59,051 nt of DNA, taken from positions 1 to 59,051 of the forward strand of contig CAYJEX010000010.1 in assembly GCA_964369465.1 (NCBI GenBank), given 5' to 3'. Positions 10,701 through 19,189 of the stretch are shown here, piece by piece. Each line of letters opens with the position of its first letter. Within the stretch, counting starts at the first letter, position 1. Source of the DNA: CAYJHC01 sp964369465. Its GTDB lineage: Bacteria; Bacillota; Clostridia; Peptostreptococcales; Anaerovoracaceae. Position numbers and translations under genes: made by a program. The notes beneath the pieces are model-generated. The model searched no databases. It worked only from the letters and a program-made list of their open reading frames with translations, and had not been told where the DNA came from.

Positions 10701-11233
10701 GAGATGCTTGCGAAGGTTTAACTGGTGGTGAATTCGAACCAATGCCAGACAATGTAGTAAGAGTAGGCGGCGAATATTATATCGATGGAACCCAATATGG
10801 AATTACAGGCTCAGAAGGTGCAGTCGAAGTTTGTAAAGAAACAGGCGATAAAGCAACCCCGCTCTGTACAGAAACAGAAAAAGATTTTATAGAAAAATGG
10901 AAAGAACGTGGCGAATTCTATTGCGACTTACATAACAACGGAACATTTTTACCAACAAGAACTACACCTTTACCGGTTGAACCTGACCCTGGCGATGGTG
11001 ATGGTACTGAAGATGGAGATGGCACAGGCGATGGCGATGGCACAGGTGATGGCGACGGCGACGGAACTGGCGACGGAACTGGCGATGGCACTGGCGATGG
11101 TGACGGTACCGGTGATGGCACTGGCGAAACCCCTTCGGGAAGTATACTTTACTTCTTCGCAAATATATTTAAGATTTCTCCAATAAATAGTGTCTTTCCA
11201 ACATTTGCCAATTCGTTTCATATAATGATTTAA
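7772..11233 (+). CDS. class A penicillin-binding protein (transglycosylase/transpeptidase)
   Basis: Bifunctional peptidoglycan synthase on the outer face of the membrane. A TTG at 7772 is preceded by GAGGTGA at five bases, better than the GTG at 7763, giving 1153 residues. Order: an unusually long polar, Ser/Asn/Pro-rich cytoplasmic region (1-185), one membrane segment (about 187-213), the GT51 transglycosylase (IAIEDKTFWEHSGF near 268), and the transpeptidase with SxxK in PGSTIKP (about 721), SANT and KTGT (about 927). The end is an acidic Gly-Asp-Thr repeat (about 1071-1118) followed by 32 rather hydrophobic residues. The extended N-terminus and repeat tail are unusual. Monocistronic, with a terminator just downstream. 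Confidence 0.95.
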   Translation: MNNKIYPNDPSLKFHERPNNSNTPDKKQSVEEDPFLTSLFENAGDNSSSSSNSQSMFSSFNETYSPNTDIPSSQNSNLNEDSTLNELFGDEKQYNTASSPQNINRTPSDITSHNPISSNSDPSAGTQFFSKKEVSEELSKKPSPKQASSSYTYSSNYDPNDPLAIYDELESNKINEKSPLPPKSKVRKIFKLIILAGLAMFCYLAIFASSVISVTPKVDPSNLYSYLNSSSVIYDDKGVAVGNVSFNEGSRVIIEYEDIPEDMVNAIIAIEDKTFWEHSGFNITRMVGAVLESVFGGGSISGTSTLTQQLARNVYLTETMSVRSLSRKVSEAYYAIVLETTLEKEDIVEAYLNTVFLGYNSYGIEAAAQSYFSKPASELTLLEAASFAAIPKAPSSYALVEQVDMRYVDDTVDPKDILDEANNYVYLYNGDTSEERRDLVLTSMEDQGYIDEATLNKTLEMDLHDDIDPITSAETNVTSYFGDYIISEVSDDLITAGYDPEHVHNLIYGGGLHIYSTMNTQAQRAILEDFNDDSNYPSLVSISYDSDDNILNDYGNPVLYPLESYISDGLFTLKSSEYKMDDSGNLTILAGNRLKFYETTISEGIDYSVEFRPMYVFRDGDLHTIETGYLLIPQIYKTIDADGNLVVDSSFFTDYPDFFVKSGDNYTVERGNYLLQQEVVQPQSAMVITDYRTGQIKAMVGGRGITGGLLYNRAINPRQPGSTIKPLSTYSAALQIGAEAAAKGEPLEYIPHDEKDYIEFFGTYWTASSTINDIPLVKEDWPQNYNQKYEGPMTMRHGLSISANTTAVRVFNHVGAERAAEQLKKYGITTVNEDPVNGDMSAAALSLGGMTIGISPLELASAFGVYGNEGEYIEPVSYTKVVDSQGNVLLEDPKQDTIQTLDPGVSFIMRDMLRDAAIGMSGYDVAGKTGTTGSQYDIWFGGINEYYTGAVWIGSDINISLSTMSSMASALWREVMGDACEGLTGGEFEPMPDNVVRVGGEYYIDGTQYGITGSEGAVEVCKETGDKATPLCTETEKDFIEKWKERGEFYCDLHNNGTFLPTRTTPLPVEPDPGDGDGTEDGDGTGDGDGTGDGDGDGTGDGTGDGTGDGDGTGDGTGETPSGSILYFFANIFKISPINSVFPTFANSFHIMI
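10985..11127 (+). repeat. in-frame GGTGAT/GGCACT-type hexanucleotide repeat in PBP gene
   Basis: About 140 bases built from degenerate six-base units (GGCGAT, GGTGAT, GGCACA, GGAACT) encode alternating GD and GT pairs. The unit length keeps the reading frame, so copy-number change would lengthen or shorten the tail rather than break the gene. The stretch is far richer in G than its surroundings and opens spurious long frames on both strands. Confidence 0.85.
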
Positions 11234-11240
11234 CTAAAAC

Positions 11241-11272
11241 AAAGCCCCCAACATTTGCTGGGGGCTTTTATA
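11241..11272. terminator. bidirectional terminator between PBP and rsmE
   Basis: AAAGCCCCCA, an eight-base loop, then TGGGGGCTTTT: a GC-rich stem with a T-run on the plus strand and an A-rich left flank, giving T residues on the minus strand. It lies between two convergent genes and can serve both. Confidence 0.9.
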
Positions 11273-11355
11273 AATAACTTATTACTCTCATTGCCATACT
11301 ATTAAATATAGTTTCGCTTTCTTGCAAATAATTCACACTGTCGCATTATCCCGCC

Positions 11356-12093
11356 TTACAGTTCTAGCTCGTATTGTAAAACGCTAAGGACATAAGAAGA
11401 TGCAGTTTCTGTTCTTAGGATTCGTTCTCCTAAACTCACAGGTTCAATTCCAGAATTCATAAGCATTTTAATTTCTTCAGAGTCAAATCCTCCTTCTGGG
11501 CCTATGATTACGGCAATATTCGTCATATTTTCATTATTTTTATTCAACAACGATTTTATGTTCTTATCCTTCTCCTCTTCGTAAGGCAAAACAATTAAAT
11601 CCATTTTATTTATCTCATTTATTAATTCTCGAAACAAAATAGGTTTATTTACACTTGGTACTTTTCCACGTTTTGCTTGTTTTGCAGCAGAAAGAGCGAT
11701 AGCATTAAGTCTCTCTGATCTTTTATTATCTTTGTCAGATGGTTGCACAACCGATCTTTTCATATATACTGGTGTAACTGTTGCAACTCCTAGCTCAACA
11801 GACTTTTGAACTATTTCGTCAATTTTACCATGCTTAGGCATTCCTTGAAATAAATGGTATTTAATTTCACTCTCACCTTTAATCAATGTTTTTTCTTCTA
11901 TTGACAACACCATTTCCCCTATATCTATTTTTTTGACTTTACATGTATATTGAAAATTTTCTTGATCTGACACTTCTATAACTTCATTGACTTTGATTCT
12001 TAAAACTCTATTAATATGATGAAGTTCTTCTTTTCTATTAATAATTATTTCTTCTCCAAAAATTTCGTTCTCATCTACAAATATTTTATACAT
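11356..12093 (-). CDS. rsmE: 16S rRNA (uracil-1498-N3)-methyltransferase
   Basis: SPOUT-class methyltransferase that modifies U1498 in the decoding region of 16S rRNA. The 245 residues contain the family's IIGPEGGFDSEE motif and the C-terminal LGERILRTETAS knot motif that binds S-adenosylmethionine; the N-terminal part is the PUA-like RNA-binding domain (HHINRVLR). It begins four bases after the prmA stop, with AGGTGATG inside the end of prmA as ribosome binding site, so the two are translated from one message. The prmA-rsmE pair is common in Firmicutes. Confidence 0.95.
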   Translation of the reverse strand: MYKIFVDENEIFGEEIIINRKEELHHINRVLRIKVNEVIEVSDQENFQYTCKVKKIDIGEMVLSIEEKTLIKGESEIKYHLFQGMPKHGKIDEIVQKSVELGVATVTPVYMKRSVVQPSDKDNKRSERLNAIALSAAKQAKRGKVPSVNKPILFRELINEINKMDLIVLPYEEEKDKNIKSLLNKNNENMTNIAVIIGPEGGFDSEEIKMLMNSGIEPVSLGERILRTETASSYVLSVLQYELEL

Positions 12094-12097
12094 TACA

Positions 12098-13021
12098 TCA
12101 CCTATTCATAACAAAAGAAATTGCACACCATTCATTTTTTTCCAGAATATGATCTACTTCAAATCCTCTTTGCTTTAAGTCCAATATAGTTTTTTCTTTC
12201 TGCTCAATTAGTATTCCCGATACTATGAAACATGCTTTTTCTTTCATGCAAAGTTTAATACTATCCGAAAGAGTAATTATCAAAGAAGAAATTAAATTTG
12301 CGACTACAATATCCGCTTCAAATGTAATTCCTTTCGTCAAGTCACCTGCTACTACTTCCACCAAATTTTCAACATTATTCGTTTTGATGTTTTCCTTAGC
12401 TATCTTCACTGCATCTTCATCAATATCTATTGCCATCACCTTTGAAGCTTCCAAAAGAGAAGCAGCAATAGCCAATATGCCTGTTCCCGTACCAACATCT
12501 AGGATCCTTTTTCCCTTACATCTATATTTTTCTAATAGTTCAACGCACATGGATGTTGTTTCATGAGCACCCGTTCCAAAAGCCATTCCAGGGTCTATTT
12601 CAATTAGTTTTGATGTGGGATTAAATTCATTTATATCGACATCTTCCCATGATGGTTTTACGACAAATTCCCTTGAAATTCTTTGTGTTTTATAACTTTC
12701 CTTCCACTTATCTTTCCATTCCTCATCACGCACTTCTTCAAAGTTCACAGTTATTCCTTCTATCTGTTTTAGCAAATCTTCTTTTAATGAGACTGCCTCT
12801 TCTCTTTCATCTTCATTGTAGTAAATCGAAATGATATTATCTATCTCATCTTCATTATCTGAAATATAATCCCATCGAACGATTTCTTTTGCTTTAATTA
12901 CATCGTTTCTGACAACTTCTCCCTCTATAGAATATTCAAATATTCCTTTAGTTTCTAGTGCGATGCATACATCTTCCAATATATCGGATTTGGATATAAT
13001 ACTTATTTTGTAGTATTTCAT
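12098..13021 (-). CDS. prmA: ribosomal protein L11 methyltransferase
   Basis: Trimethylates lysines and the N-terminus of ribosomal protein L11. A 307-residue protein with an N-terminal substrate-recognition domain and a Rossmann methyltransferase domain showing DVGTGTGILAIAASLL (SAM-binding loop), preceded by IDPGMAFGTGAHETT, a family hallmark, and followed by DIDEDAVKIAKEN and VVANLI. The start follows GAGGTTCTA. First gene of the prmA-rsmE operon, with its own promoter (13041-13069). Confidence 0.95.
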   Translation of the reverse strand: MKYYKISIISKSDILEDVCIALETKGIFEYSIEGEVVRNDVIKAKEIVRWDYISDNEDEIDNIISIYYNEDEREEAVSLKEDLLKQIEGITVNFEEVRDEEWKDKWKESYKTQRISREFVVKPSWEDVDINEFNPTSKLIEIDPGMAFGTGAHETTSMCVELLEKYRCKGKRILDVGTGTGILAIAASLLEASKVMAIDIDEDAVKIAKENIKTNNVENLVEVVAGDLTKGITFEADIVVANLISSLIITLSDSIKLCMKEKACFIVSGILIEQKEKTILDLKQRGFEVDHILEKNEWCAISFVMNR

Positions 13022-13040
13022 TAGAACCTCATTTTATAAT

Positions 13041-13069
13041 ACTATATTAACCTACTTTTCCCCATGCAA
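13041..13069 (-). promoter_or_regulatory. prmA-rsmE promoter
   Basis: On the minus strand, TTGCAT, 17 bases, TATAGT, about 20 bases before the prmA ATG. It lies between the terminator of the preceding gene and prmA, supporting an independent transcript. Confidence 0.6.
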
Positions 13070-13101
13070 TTATAGGCACACTAACATATTCCCCTATTTT
13101 A

Positions 13102-13127
13102 AAAAAGTGGGTATTAACCCACTTTTT
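13102..13127 (-). terminator. terminator after ispH-rpsA
   Basis: AAAAAGTGGGT-ATTA-ACCCACTTTTT, a perfect 11-bp stem with a four-base loop and T-run on either strand, 23 bases past the ispH-S1 stop codon. It probably ends the long ftsE-to-ispH/S1 transcript. Confidence 0.85.
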
Positions 13128-13149
13128 AATTTCAAAACAAAAGTATATC

Positions 13150-15201
13150 TTACTTTTCTTCTTCTGTAGAAACTTCTGGCTCTGTTGCAGCTTCAACAAC
13201 TGCTTCTTCTACCTTTACTTCTTCAGTAGCTGTAGGCTCTTCTACAGTCTCTTCTTTAGTTTCTTCTTCTACTGGTACAGGCAGCATTTCTTTTATGCTC
13301 AAACTTATTCTCTTTTTCTCTTTATCTATTTCAAGAATTTTTGCCGAAACTGTTTGCCCTAAAGTCAGTTCTTCATTTATGTTACCAACTCTTTTGTGTC
13401 CAATTTCTGAAATATGTACTAATCCATCTAATCCTGGTTCTAATTCGATAAAGCAACCATATTCTTTTATTTGAACAACTTTTCCTGAAACAACATCACC
13501 TAGATTATATTTGTCATCTATTGTTGTCCATGGTTCTGGCATCGTTTGTTTAAGACCTAAAGATATTTTTCCATTATCTTCGTTCATAGACAGAATCATT
13601 ACATCTAGCTCTTGCCCTAGTTGTAAAATTTCTTTTGGATGTTTTAATTTGCCCCAAGAAATTTCTGAAATGTGAAGCAATCCATCAACTCCGCCAATAT
13701 CCACAAACGCACCATAATCAGTAAATCTCATTACAGTTCCTTTTACGATATCTTTTTCACTAACTTTGCTCCAAATCTCTTGTATGATTTTTTTACGTTC
13801 ATCTGCCAAATGCTGTTTTCTTGAAAATACAGCTTTTCCTCTTCTTTGATCAACCTTTGTTACTCTTACATCAAAAGTTTGTCCTATATATTCTCTTGAG
13901 TCTTCAATATACTTATCAGAAAGTTGCGAAAGAGGAATAAATCCTTGCACTTCTTTGTATAAAGCTATTACACCGCTGTTAACTTGTCTTACTACTGAAA
14001 CCTCAATAAGGTCGCCACTTTCGAAAGCTGCAATTATTTCTTCCCAATGTTCAGTTGCTTCTAGCTTTCTTCTTGACAAAAGAATATTGCCGTCACCATC
14101 ATCATTTTTGATAACCTTAGCCTGAACTTCATCGCCCTCTTTGAACAATTCAGTTAGCTTTTGTTCTCCTTCCAGTGTGATCTCAGAAACAGGAATAACT
14201 CCATCCTTTTTACATCCTAAGTTCACAATAATTTCTTTGTCGGTTACCTGATGTATCGTTCCAGTGATCATCTCACCATTTCTTGGTAACTTTAACGACT
14301 TTTCGATTTCATCCATGAAATCTGCCATGCTTAGACCTTCAAATTTTTCATTCATCTTACTGAATACCTCCTCAATTGCGTAATCAGGTGTCGAAGCACC
14401 TGCCGCAATTCCTATTTTATTATATTTTTCAAGTTTTTTCAATGGTAATTCACTGAATTTTTCAATAAATATGCTGTTTTTACAGTATTTCGAAGCAATT
14501 TTAAACAATTCTCTTGAATTAGAGCTATTATTATCTCCAAGCACTATCATTAGTTCAACTTCTTTAGCCAAATCCGCACACCCATTTTGTCTTTCAGATG
14601 TCGCTTTACATATTGTATTAATAATTTTTGTATTTGAAAATTCACTATCTATATATCTTGATACTTCGTCGAAAATTTCAATTTGGATTGTTGTTTGCGC
14701 CACTAATAAGATTTTATCGTTTGTTCTATCATAGTCCTCAAGCATTTCTTTTGCTTGATTAACATCTTTGACTACTACAGCTTTCTGGTCACACCAGCCT
14801 TTTATCCCTATCACTTCAGGATGCTCGTCTTTTCCAACGATAACTATTTTCCATTCATCTTTGTGTTTATCAACTATATTTTGTATTTTGGAAACATATG
14901 GGCATGTAGCATCCACCAATTGGAAATTTCTAGCTGTCGCTTGTTCTAGAACCTTTTTCCCTACTCCATGCGCTCTTATAATTAGGCAAGGACTGTCCTC
15001 GCTAATGTCGTCTAAACTTTCAGCAACCTGCACTCCTTTTTTTCTTAATCTTGAAACTACTTCGTCATTATGTATTATTTTTCCATAAGAATATATGACT
15101 TTGTTCTTAGAGTTTTTTGCTGTTTCTTCTGCACTGTCCACTGCTCTTTTCACACCAAAACAAAACCCAGAGCTCATTGCTATTTTAATATCTTTTTTCA
15201 T
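13150..15201 (-). CDS. ispH: fusion: HMBPP reductase (IspH) and ribosomal protein S1
   Basis: One 683-residue protein. Residues 1-283 are IspH, the iron-sulfur enzyme for the last step of the MEP isoprenoid pathway, with the three cluster cysteines visible (C14 in GFCFGV, C100 in DATCPYV, C198 in NTICKAT). Residues about 310-636 hold four S1 RNA-binding repeats, each with the VxxFTDYGAFVDIGGVDGLLHISEI pattern in varying form. An acidic Glu/Thr/Val tail (about 640-683) ends it. Such IspH-S1 fusions are known in Clostridia. The start has no clear ribosome binding site, as for many S1 genes. It sits 39 bases after rarA and is followed by a strong terminator. Confidence 0.95.
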   Translation of the reverse strand: MKKDIKIAMSSGFCFGVKRAVDSAEETAKNSKNKVIYSYGKIIHNDEVVSRLRKKGVQVAESLDDISEDSPCLIIRAHGVGKKVLEQATARNFQLVDATCPYVSKIQNIVDKHKDEWKIVIVGKDEHPEVIGIKGWCDQKAVVVKDVNQAKEMLEDYDRTNDKILLVAQTTIQIEIFDEVSRYIDSEFSNTKIINTICKATSERQNGCADLAKEVELMIVLGDNNSSNSRELFKIASKYCKNSIFIEKFSELPLKKLEKYNKIGIAAGASTPDYAIEEVFSKMNEKFEGLSMADFMDEIEKSLKLPRNGEMITGTIHQVTDKEIIVNLGCKKDGVIPVSEITLEGEQKLTELFKEGDEVQAKVIKNDDGDGNILLSRRKLEATEHWEEIIAAFESGDLIEVSVVRQVNSGVIALYKEVQGFIPLSQLSDKYIEDSREYIGQTFDVRVTKVDQRRGKAVFSRKQHLADERKKIIQEIWSKVSEKDIVKGTVMRFTDYGAFVDIGGVDGLLHISEISWGKLKHPKEILQLGQELDVMILSMNEDNGKISLGLKQTMPEPWTTIDDKYNLGDVVSGKVVQIKEYGCFIELEPGLDGLVHISEIGHKRVGNINEELTLGQTVSAKILEIDKEKKRISLSIKEMLPVPVEEETKEETVEEPTATEEVKVEEAVVEAATEPEVSTEEEK

Positions 15202-15240
15202 AATTGTAACTAAGAAAAATCACGATTACCTTTTTTAAGA

Positions 15241-16521
15241 TTACTTTTTCTCATACTCCTTTCGCGATTGCAAATACGATTTAAACACTTTTTCCTTGCC
15301 ATTTTCTGTCGGAAAATAATATTCAATTTTTTCTTTATATAAATTATCTGGCAGATATTGCTGCGTAATGTATCCCCCAAAGTCATGAGGATATTTATAT
15401 CCTATGCCATGTCCTCTAGATTTTGCTCCTTGATAATGCGCATCTTTTAAATGCAAAGGTGGTTCATCAATTTTTTTATTTTTTACATCTGTAATTGCAC
15501 TATCAATAGCATTTACGACAGCATTTGACTTAGGGCAAGAACTTAAAACAAGAACAGCTTGTGCAAGATTAATTCTCGCCTCAGGCAGTCCAACAATAAA
15601 AGAAGCTTCCACACAGCTTTTCACAATTGTAATTGCATCTGGATATGCCAGGCCAATATCTTCGCTAGCTATAACCAAAAGCCTTCTTCCTATTGTTTTT
15701 TCATCCATTCCACCTACAATCATTCTCGCCAAATAGTGAATCGCTGCGTCAGGGTCACTTCCTCTAATTGACTTTTGAAAAGCAGAAAGTAAATTGTATT
15801 TATCTTCTTCTTTGTGAAAAAATGTAGCTTTTCTTTGGAGCGATTCTCCAACAATATCTTTTGTAATCAAAAAATCTTCACCCATATTCTCAATTACAAA
15901 TCCTAATGTATCTAACGCAATTCTTGCATCTCCAGCAGATAGCTCTGCAAGCATTTCCAATGTTCCATCCTCAAAAGTCAACTTTATATTTCCGAATCCT
16001 AATTCTTTATCCCCTATAGTTCTTTTCAAGATCTGAATGATGTCTTCTTCTCTCAACGGTTTAAACTCATATATACTTCTAACTCTACTAATTATCGCAT
16101 TATTAATTGAAAAATATGGATTTTCCGTCGTACTTCCTATAAACTTTATGATTCCTTCTTCTAAAGCTTTGAGTAGTGTGTCTTGTTGTAGTTTATTCCA
16201 CCGATGAAACTCATCAACATAAAGATATGTTGTCTTTTTCTCAAGTCCTGTTGCTCTTACTCTACTTTTTTCCAAAATTTCTTTAAGCTCTTTTATTCCT
16301 GTGACTGATGCATTGATTTCCTTAAAATCTCCATCCATTTCTTTTGCAATAATTCTTGCCAAACTTGTCTTCCCCGTTCCGCTTGGACCAAAGAAAATTG
16401 CCGAATTGAAAGTTTTTTTCTTTATGGAATTATGTAAAAGGGAGCCCTCTTGCAAGAAATGAGTTTGTCCAGCAAACTCATTTAAATATCTAGGTCTCAT
16501 TCTTGTAGATAAAGGTATCAT
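15241..16521 (-). CDS. rarA: replication-associated recombination protein A (AAA+ ATPase)
   Basis: RarA/MgsA/WRNIP1-family ATPase acting at stalled replication forks. The 426 residues start with the typical PLSTRMRPRYLNEFAGQTHFL; Walker A is GPSGTGKTSLA, Walker B LYVDEFHRW, sensor 1 IGSTTENPYFSIN. The C-terminal tetramerisation part includes KDAHYQGAKSRGHGIGYKYPHD, conserved in the family. Its ATG overlaps the yerC stop (ATGA), so translation is coupled. Part of the ftsE-to-ispH/S1 gene row. Confidence 0.95.
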   Translation of the reverse strand: MIPLSTRMRPRYLNEFAGQTHFLQEGSLLHNSIKKKTFNSAIFFGPSGTGKTSLARIIAKEMDGDFKEINASVTGIKELKEILEKSRVRATGLEKKTTYLYVDEFHRWNKLQQDTLLKALEEGIIKFIGSTTENPYFSINNAIISRVRSIYEFKPLREEDIIQILKRTIGDKELGFGNIKLTFEDGTLEMLAELSAGDARIALDTLGFVIENMGEDFLITKDIVGESLQRKATFFHKEEDKYNLLSAFQKSIRGSDPDAAIHYLARMIVGGMDEKTIGRRLLVIASEDIGLAYPDAITIVKSCVEASFIVGLPEARINLAQAVLVLSSCPKSNAVVNAIDSAITDVKNKKIDEPPLHLKDAHYQGAKSRGHGIGYKYPHDFGGYITQQYLPDNLYKEKIEYYFPTENGKEKVFKSYLQSRKEYEKK

Positions 16522-16808
16522 TCTAATCTCTCCAACATCATTTTATATCCATCTGCTCCATATTTAAGACATTTATTTATTCTACTAATTGTAGCGGTAG
16601 AAACACCTGTTTTCTCTTCAATTTCATGATATGTAGCGTTCTCATTTAACATTATTGCAACTCTAAGTCTTTTGGAGATAGATTCTAACTCTGGATAAGT
16701 ACAAATGTCCTCAAAGAATCTATAGCATTCCTCTTCATTTTTTAGCGAAATAATAGCTTTGAAAAATTGATCTAAATCTTCACTTTTAAATTTTGATTCG
16801 TATGACAT
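16518..16808 (-). CDS. yerC: YerC/YecD-type TrpR-related DNA-binding protein
   Basis: A 96-residue protein of the TrpR-like YerC family, small helix-turn-helix proteins of Firmicutes whose target is poorly known. The helix-turn-helix lies in ATYHEIEEKTGVSTATISRINKCL (split here as ATYHEIEEKTG and VSTATISRIN, about residues 58-82). The longest frame begins at a TTG (16820), but that TTGGAGG is itself the ribosome binding site for the ATG at 16808, which I take as start. The stop overlaps the rarA start by four bases. In many relatives yerC neighbours pcrA; here it is between a protease and rarA. Confidence 0.9.
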   Translation of the reverse strand: MSYESKFKSEDLDQFFKAIISLKNEEECYRFFEDICTYPELESISKRLRVAIMLNENATYHEIEEKTGVSTATISRINKCLKYGADGYKMMLERLE

Positions 16809-16843
16809 TTTTGCCTCCAATATATATTAAAGTTCTCAGTATT

Positions 16844-18022
16844 TTATTGTTCTTTCAAAATTTCTATTGCTTTTTCAAGTTGAACATCCGACTTTGAATT
16901 TTCGTCAAGCACAACTTCATAATCTGGGTTTATACCTTTATTATGTATTACATCTCCGTCTGGTGTAAAGAATTGGTTTATAGTCAGTGCAAATCCATCT
17001 CCATCAGACATAGTATTAATGATTTGAATCACTCCTTTTCCATATGTTGTTTCTCCAACAAAAGGAATACCTTCTGATTTAAGACCTGCAATCAAAATTT
17101 CCGAACTACTTGCAGAATATCCATTAGCAAGAACTACTACAGGCAGATATGTTTTTCCATCTTCCGTTTCATAATAATCCCTGTTCTTTGATTTATCTTC
17201 TGTAAAAACTACTACCCCTTCGTTCATCAACATGTCTGCAATTTGTACAGCAATATCAACTATTCCGCCTCCATTATACCTCAAGTCTAAAACTATGCCT
17301 TCAACTTGTGCATTTTCCATATCTTCTAATTCTTCTTCAAATTGAATTGCAGTTTTCATCGAAAATGAATTGATAGTAATCACACCTATATTATCGTCAG
17401 TTATTTCTCCAAATACTGTCACCTCATCTATCACAGCTCTTTCCATTGTGATTTCAATTTTTTCATCATTTCTTCTAATCAGTGCCGTAACATCAGTTCC
17501 TTCTTCTCCTCTTAGAGTGGCTGAGTATCCTTCTAAAGAATCAAAGCTTTCACCTTCTACAAGTTCAACAATATCTCCAACTTGAACTCCTGCCTTTTCC
17601 GCTGGAGAGCCTTCCATAACATTAGTTATTTGGCATTCGCCCTCTTCAGAAAGCATCATTACAACACCAATTCCCGAATATTTGCCCTCGTTCGACTCTG
17701 ATATCAAGGTCATTTCTTCCTCATCAAGATACATCGAATATTCATCACCTAATGATTCAAAGAGTGCTCGATATATTTCCTCAAACATAAGTTCTTCATC
17801 TATCTCTTTGTAATATGATGTTCTAATTTCATTAATAAGTTGATCCAATTTTTCGTAGCCATCGTGAATCTCTTTTAGTTCATTATACTCACTATTTGGG
17901 ATGGAAATATATCCTATCCCCGCCATTTGCTGTATTTTTGAAATAGCAAAGAAAGATGTTCCCCCTACTAAAACTGCTACAACTATACAAATTACAAATT
18001 TAGATTTTTTTATATTTATCAT
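16844..18022 (-). CDS. S41-family carboxyl-terminal processing protease
   Basis: A 392-residue secreted, membrane-anchored serine protease of the CtpA/CtpB group. There is an N-terminal hydrophobic anchor (about 8-27), a PDZ domain (about 95-175, EGSPAEKAGVQVGDIV), then the S41 core with LRYNGGG, the catalytic serine in GYSASSSEI and the catalytic lysine in TYGKGVIQ. The start follows GAGGGAAAA. It lies 24 bases after the M23 peptidase gene and may process that peptidase or other wall proteins, which is inference from position. CtpB-like proteases also act in sporulation signalling, but nothing else here points to that. Confidence 0.93.
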   Translation of the reverse strand: MINIKKSKFVICIVVAVLVGGTSFFAISKIQQMAGIGYISIPNSEYNELKEIHDGYEKLDQLINEIRTSYYKEIDEELMFEEIYRALFESLGDEYSMYLDEEEMTLISESNEGKYSGIGVVMMLSEEGECQITNVMEGSPAEKAGVQVGDIVELVEGESFDSLEGYSATLRGEEGTDVTALIRRNDEKIEITMERAVIDEVTVFGEITDDNIGVITINSFSMKTAIQFEEELEDMENAQVEGIVLDLRYNGGGIVDIAVQIADMLMNEGVVVFTEDKSKNRDYYETEDGKTYLPVVVLANGYSASSSEILIAGLKSEGIPFVGETTYGKGVIQIINTMSDGDGFALTINQFFTPDGDVIHNKGINPDYEVVLDENSKSDVQLEKAIEILKEQ

Positions 18023-18046
18023 TTTTCCCTCTTTTTTGTCACAAAT

Positions 18047-19174
18047 TTATAAATAATTTAGTGGATTTTTTCTCACACCATTTATTCTAACTTCGAAATG
18101 CAAATGAGGTCCTGTAGAATATCCTGTGCTTCCTGCATTAGCAATTCTCTCTCCTCTACTAACCCACTCACCTTCTTTAACTAGCAATTTGCTATTATGT
18201 GCATACATAGTAATCATTCCGCCACCATGATCAATCATTACTAAGTAGCCGTATCCACCATTATTCCATCCCGAAAAATACACTCTACCAGAATTTGCAG
18301 CATAAATCGGTGCTCCTGTGTAAGCAGAAATATCAATTCCTGAATGCCAACTAGTACCGCCACCACCAAAAGGATCTGGTCTATATCCATAGTATGATGT
18401 TATGTATTTAGAACTTGTAGGCCATGCCAATTCTCCACCAACATAATCTCCTTCACTTTCTCCTTCTAACTCTGCTGTCAATCTGTCTGCTTCACTTTCG
18501 AGATTTTGGATTTGTTTTTCAATTTCTAGATTTTCATCTGAAATCTTGCTTCTTTCAATTGATAAAGCTTCTTCAGCGGCTATCATATCTTCTTGTCTAA
18601 CTTTAAGTTCAGTCTTGGAATCTTCTAGCTCTGCCTTAGCTGCTTCTAGATTCCCTATTTCACTTTCAATTACTTCATAATCCCTTTGAAGAATGTCAAC
18701 AAGCTCTTGATCACTTGCATAAATCAACTGTACCATATCGTAATTTATAAACAAATCATTTATATCTGCCGAACTAAGTAATATATCTATAAAGCCCATG
18801 CTTCCATTCTTATACATATTTCGCAATCTCACATTGAGCTCATCCTGTCCTTCATCTAGTTCTTCTTGCTTTTTTTCTAATTTTTCTTCTGCTTCAGCTA
18901 CTTTTATTTCTGCCTCTTCAATTTCTAATTCAAGTGCAGCAATGTCCTCTTTTGCAGCCCCTATCTGGCTATTAAGTGCATTAATTCGATCTGCCAATTC
19001 TTCAATCTGCTTTTCTCCCTCTTCCAATTCATCTTCTTTATCACTAATTTGATCATTTATATCATCAAGAGTGTCTGCACTAGAATCAAAAGTAAAAAGC
19101 GTTCCAGAAATCAAAAGAAGGACTAAAAACAGGGCAATAATTTTATTATTTCTGTTACTTCTATCTAATATCAT
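18047..19174 (-). CDS. coiled-coil M23 (LytM) peptidoglycan endopeptidase, EnvC-like
   Basis: A 375-residue exported protein: signal peptide or anchor (about 11-30, ending near SSADT), a long heptad-rich coiled coil (about 33-240, Glu/Lys/Leu-rich), and a C-terminal LytM domain (about 260-370). The zinc ligands look intact: HSGID and HLHFE, with a further YAHN. This differs from E. coli EnvC, where the LytM site is degenerate, and suggests that the protein cuts peptidoglycan itself. It follows ftsX by 15 bases; FtsEX complexes control coiled-coil murein hydrolases of this layout, so FtsX is the likely partner. Confidence 0.92.
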   Translation of the reverse strand: MILDRSNRNNKIIALFLVLLLISGTLFTFDSSADTLDDINDQISDKEDELEEGEKQIEELADRINALNSQIGAAKEDIAALELEIEEAEIKVAEAEEKLEKKQEELDEGQDELNVRLRNMYKNGSMGFIDILLSSADINDLFINYDMVQLIYASDQELVDILQRDYEVIESEIGNLEAAKAELEDSKTELKVRQEDMIAAEEALSIERSKISDENLEIEKQIQNLESEADRLTAELEGESEGDYVGGELAWPTSSKYITSYYGYRPDPFGGGGTSWHSGIDISAYTGAPIYAANSGRVYFSGWNNGGYGYLVMIDHGGGMITMYAHNSKLLVKEGEWVSRGERIANAGSTGYSTGPHLHFEVRINGVRKNPLNYL

Positions 19175-19189
19175 TATATCTCTCCTTTT

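Noticed and set aside
10908..11221. Several long open frames on both strands over the end of the PBP gene
   Set aside because: They are produced by the hexanucleotide repeat, give low-complexity proteins such as alternating Ser-Pro or Ala-Met, and lack ribosome binding sites.
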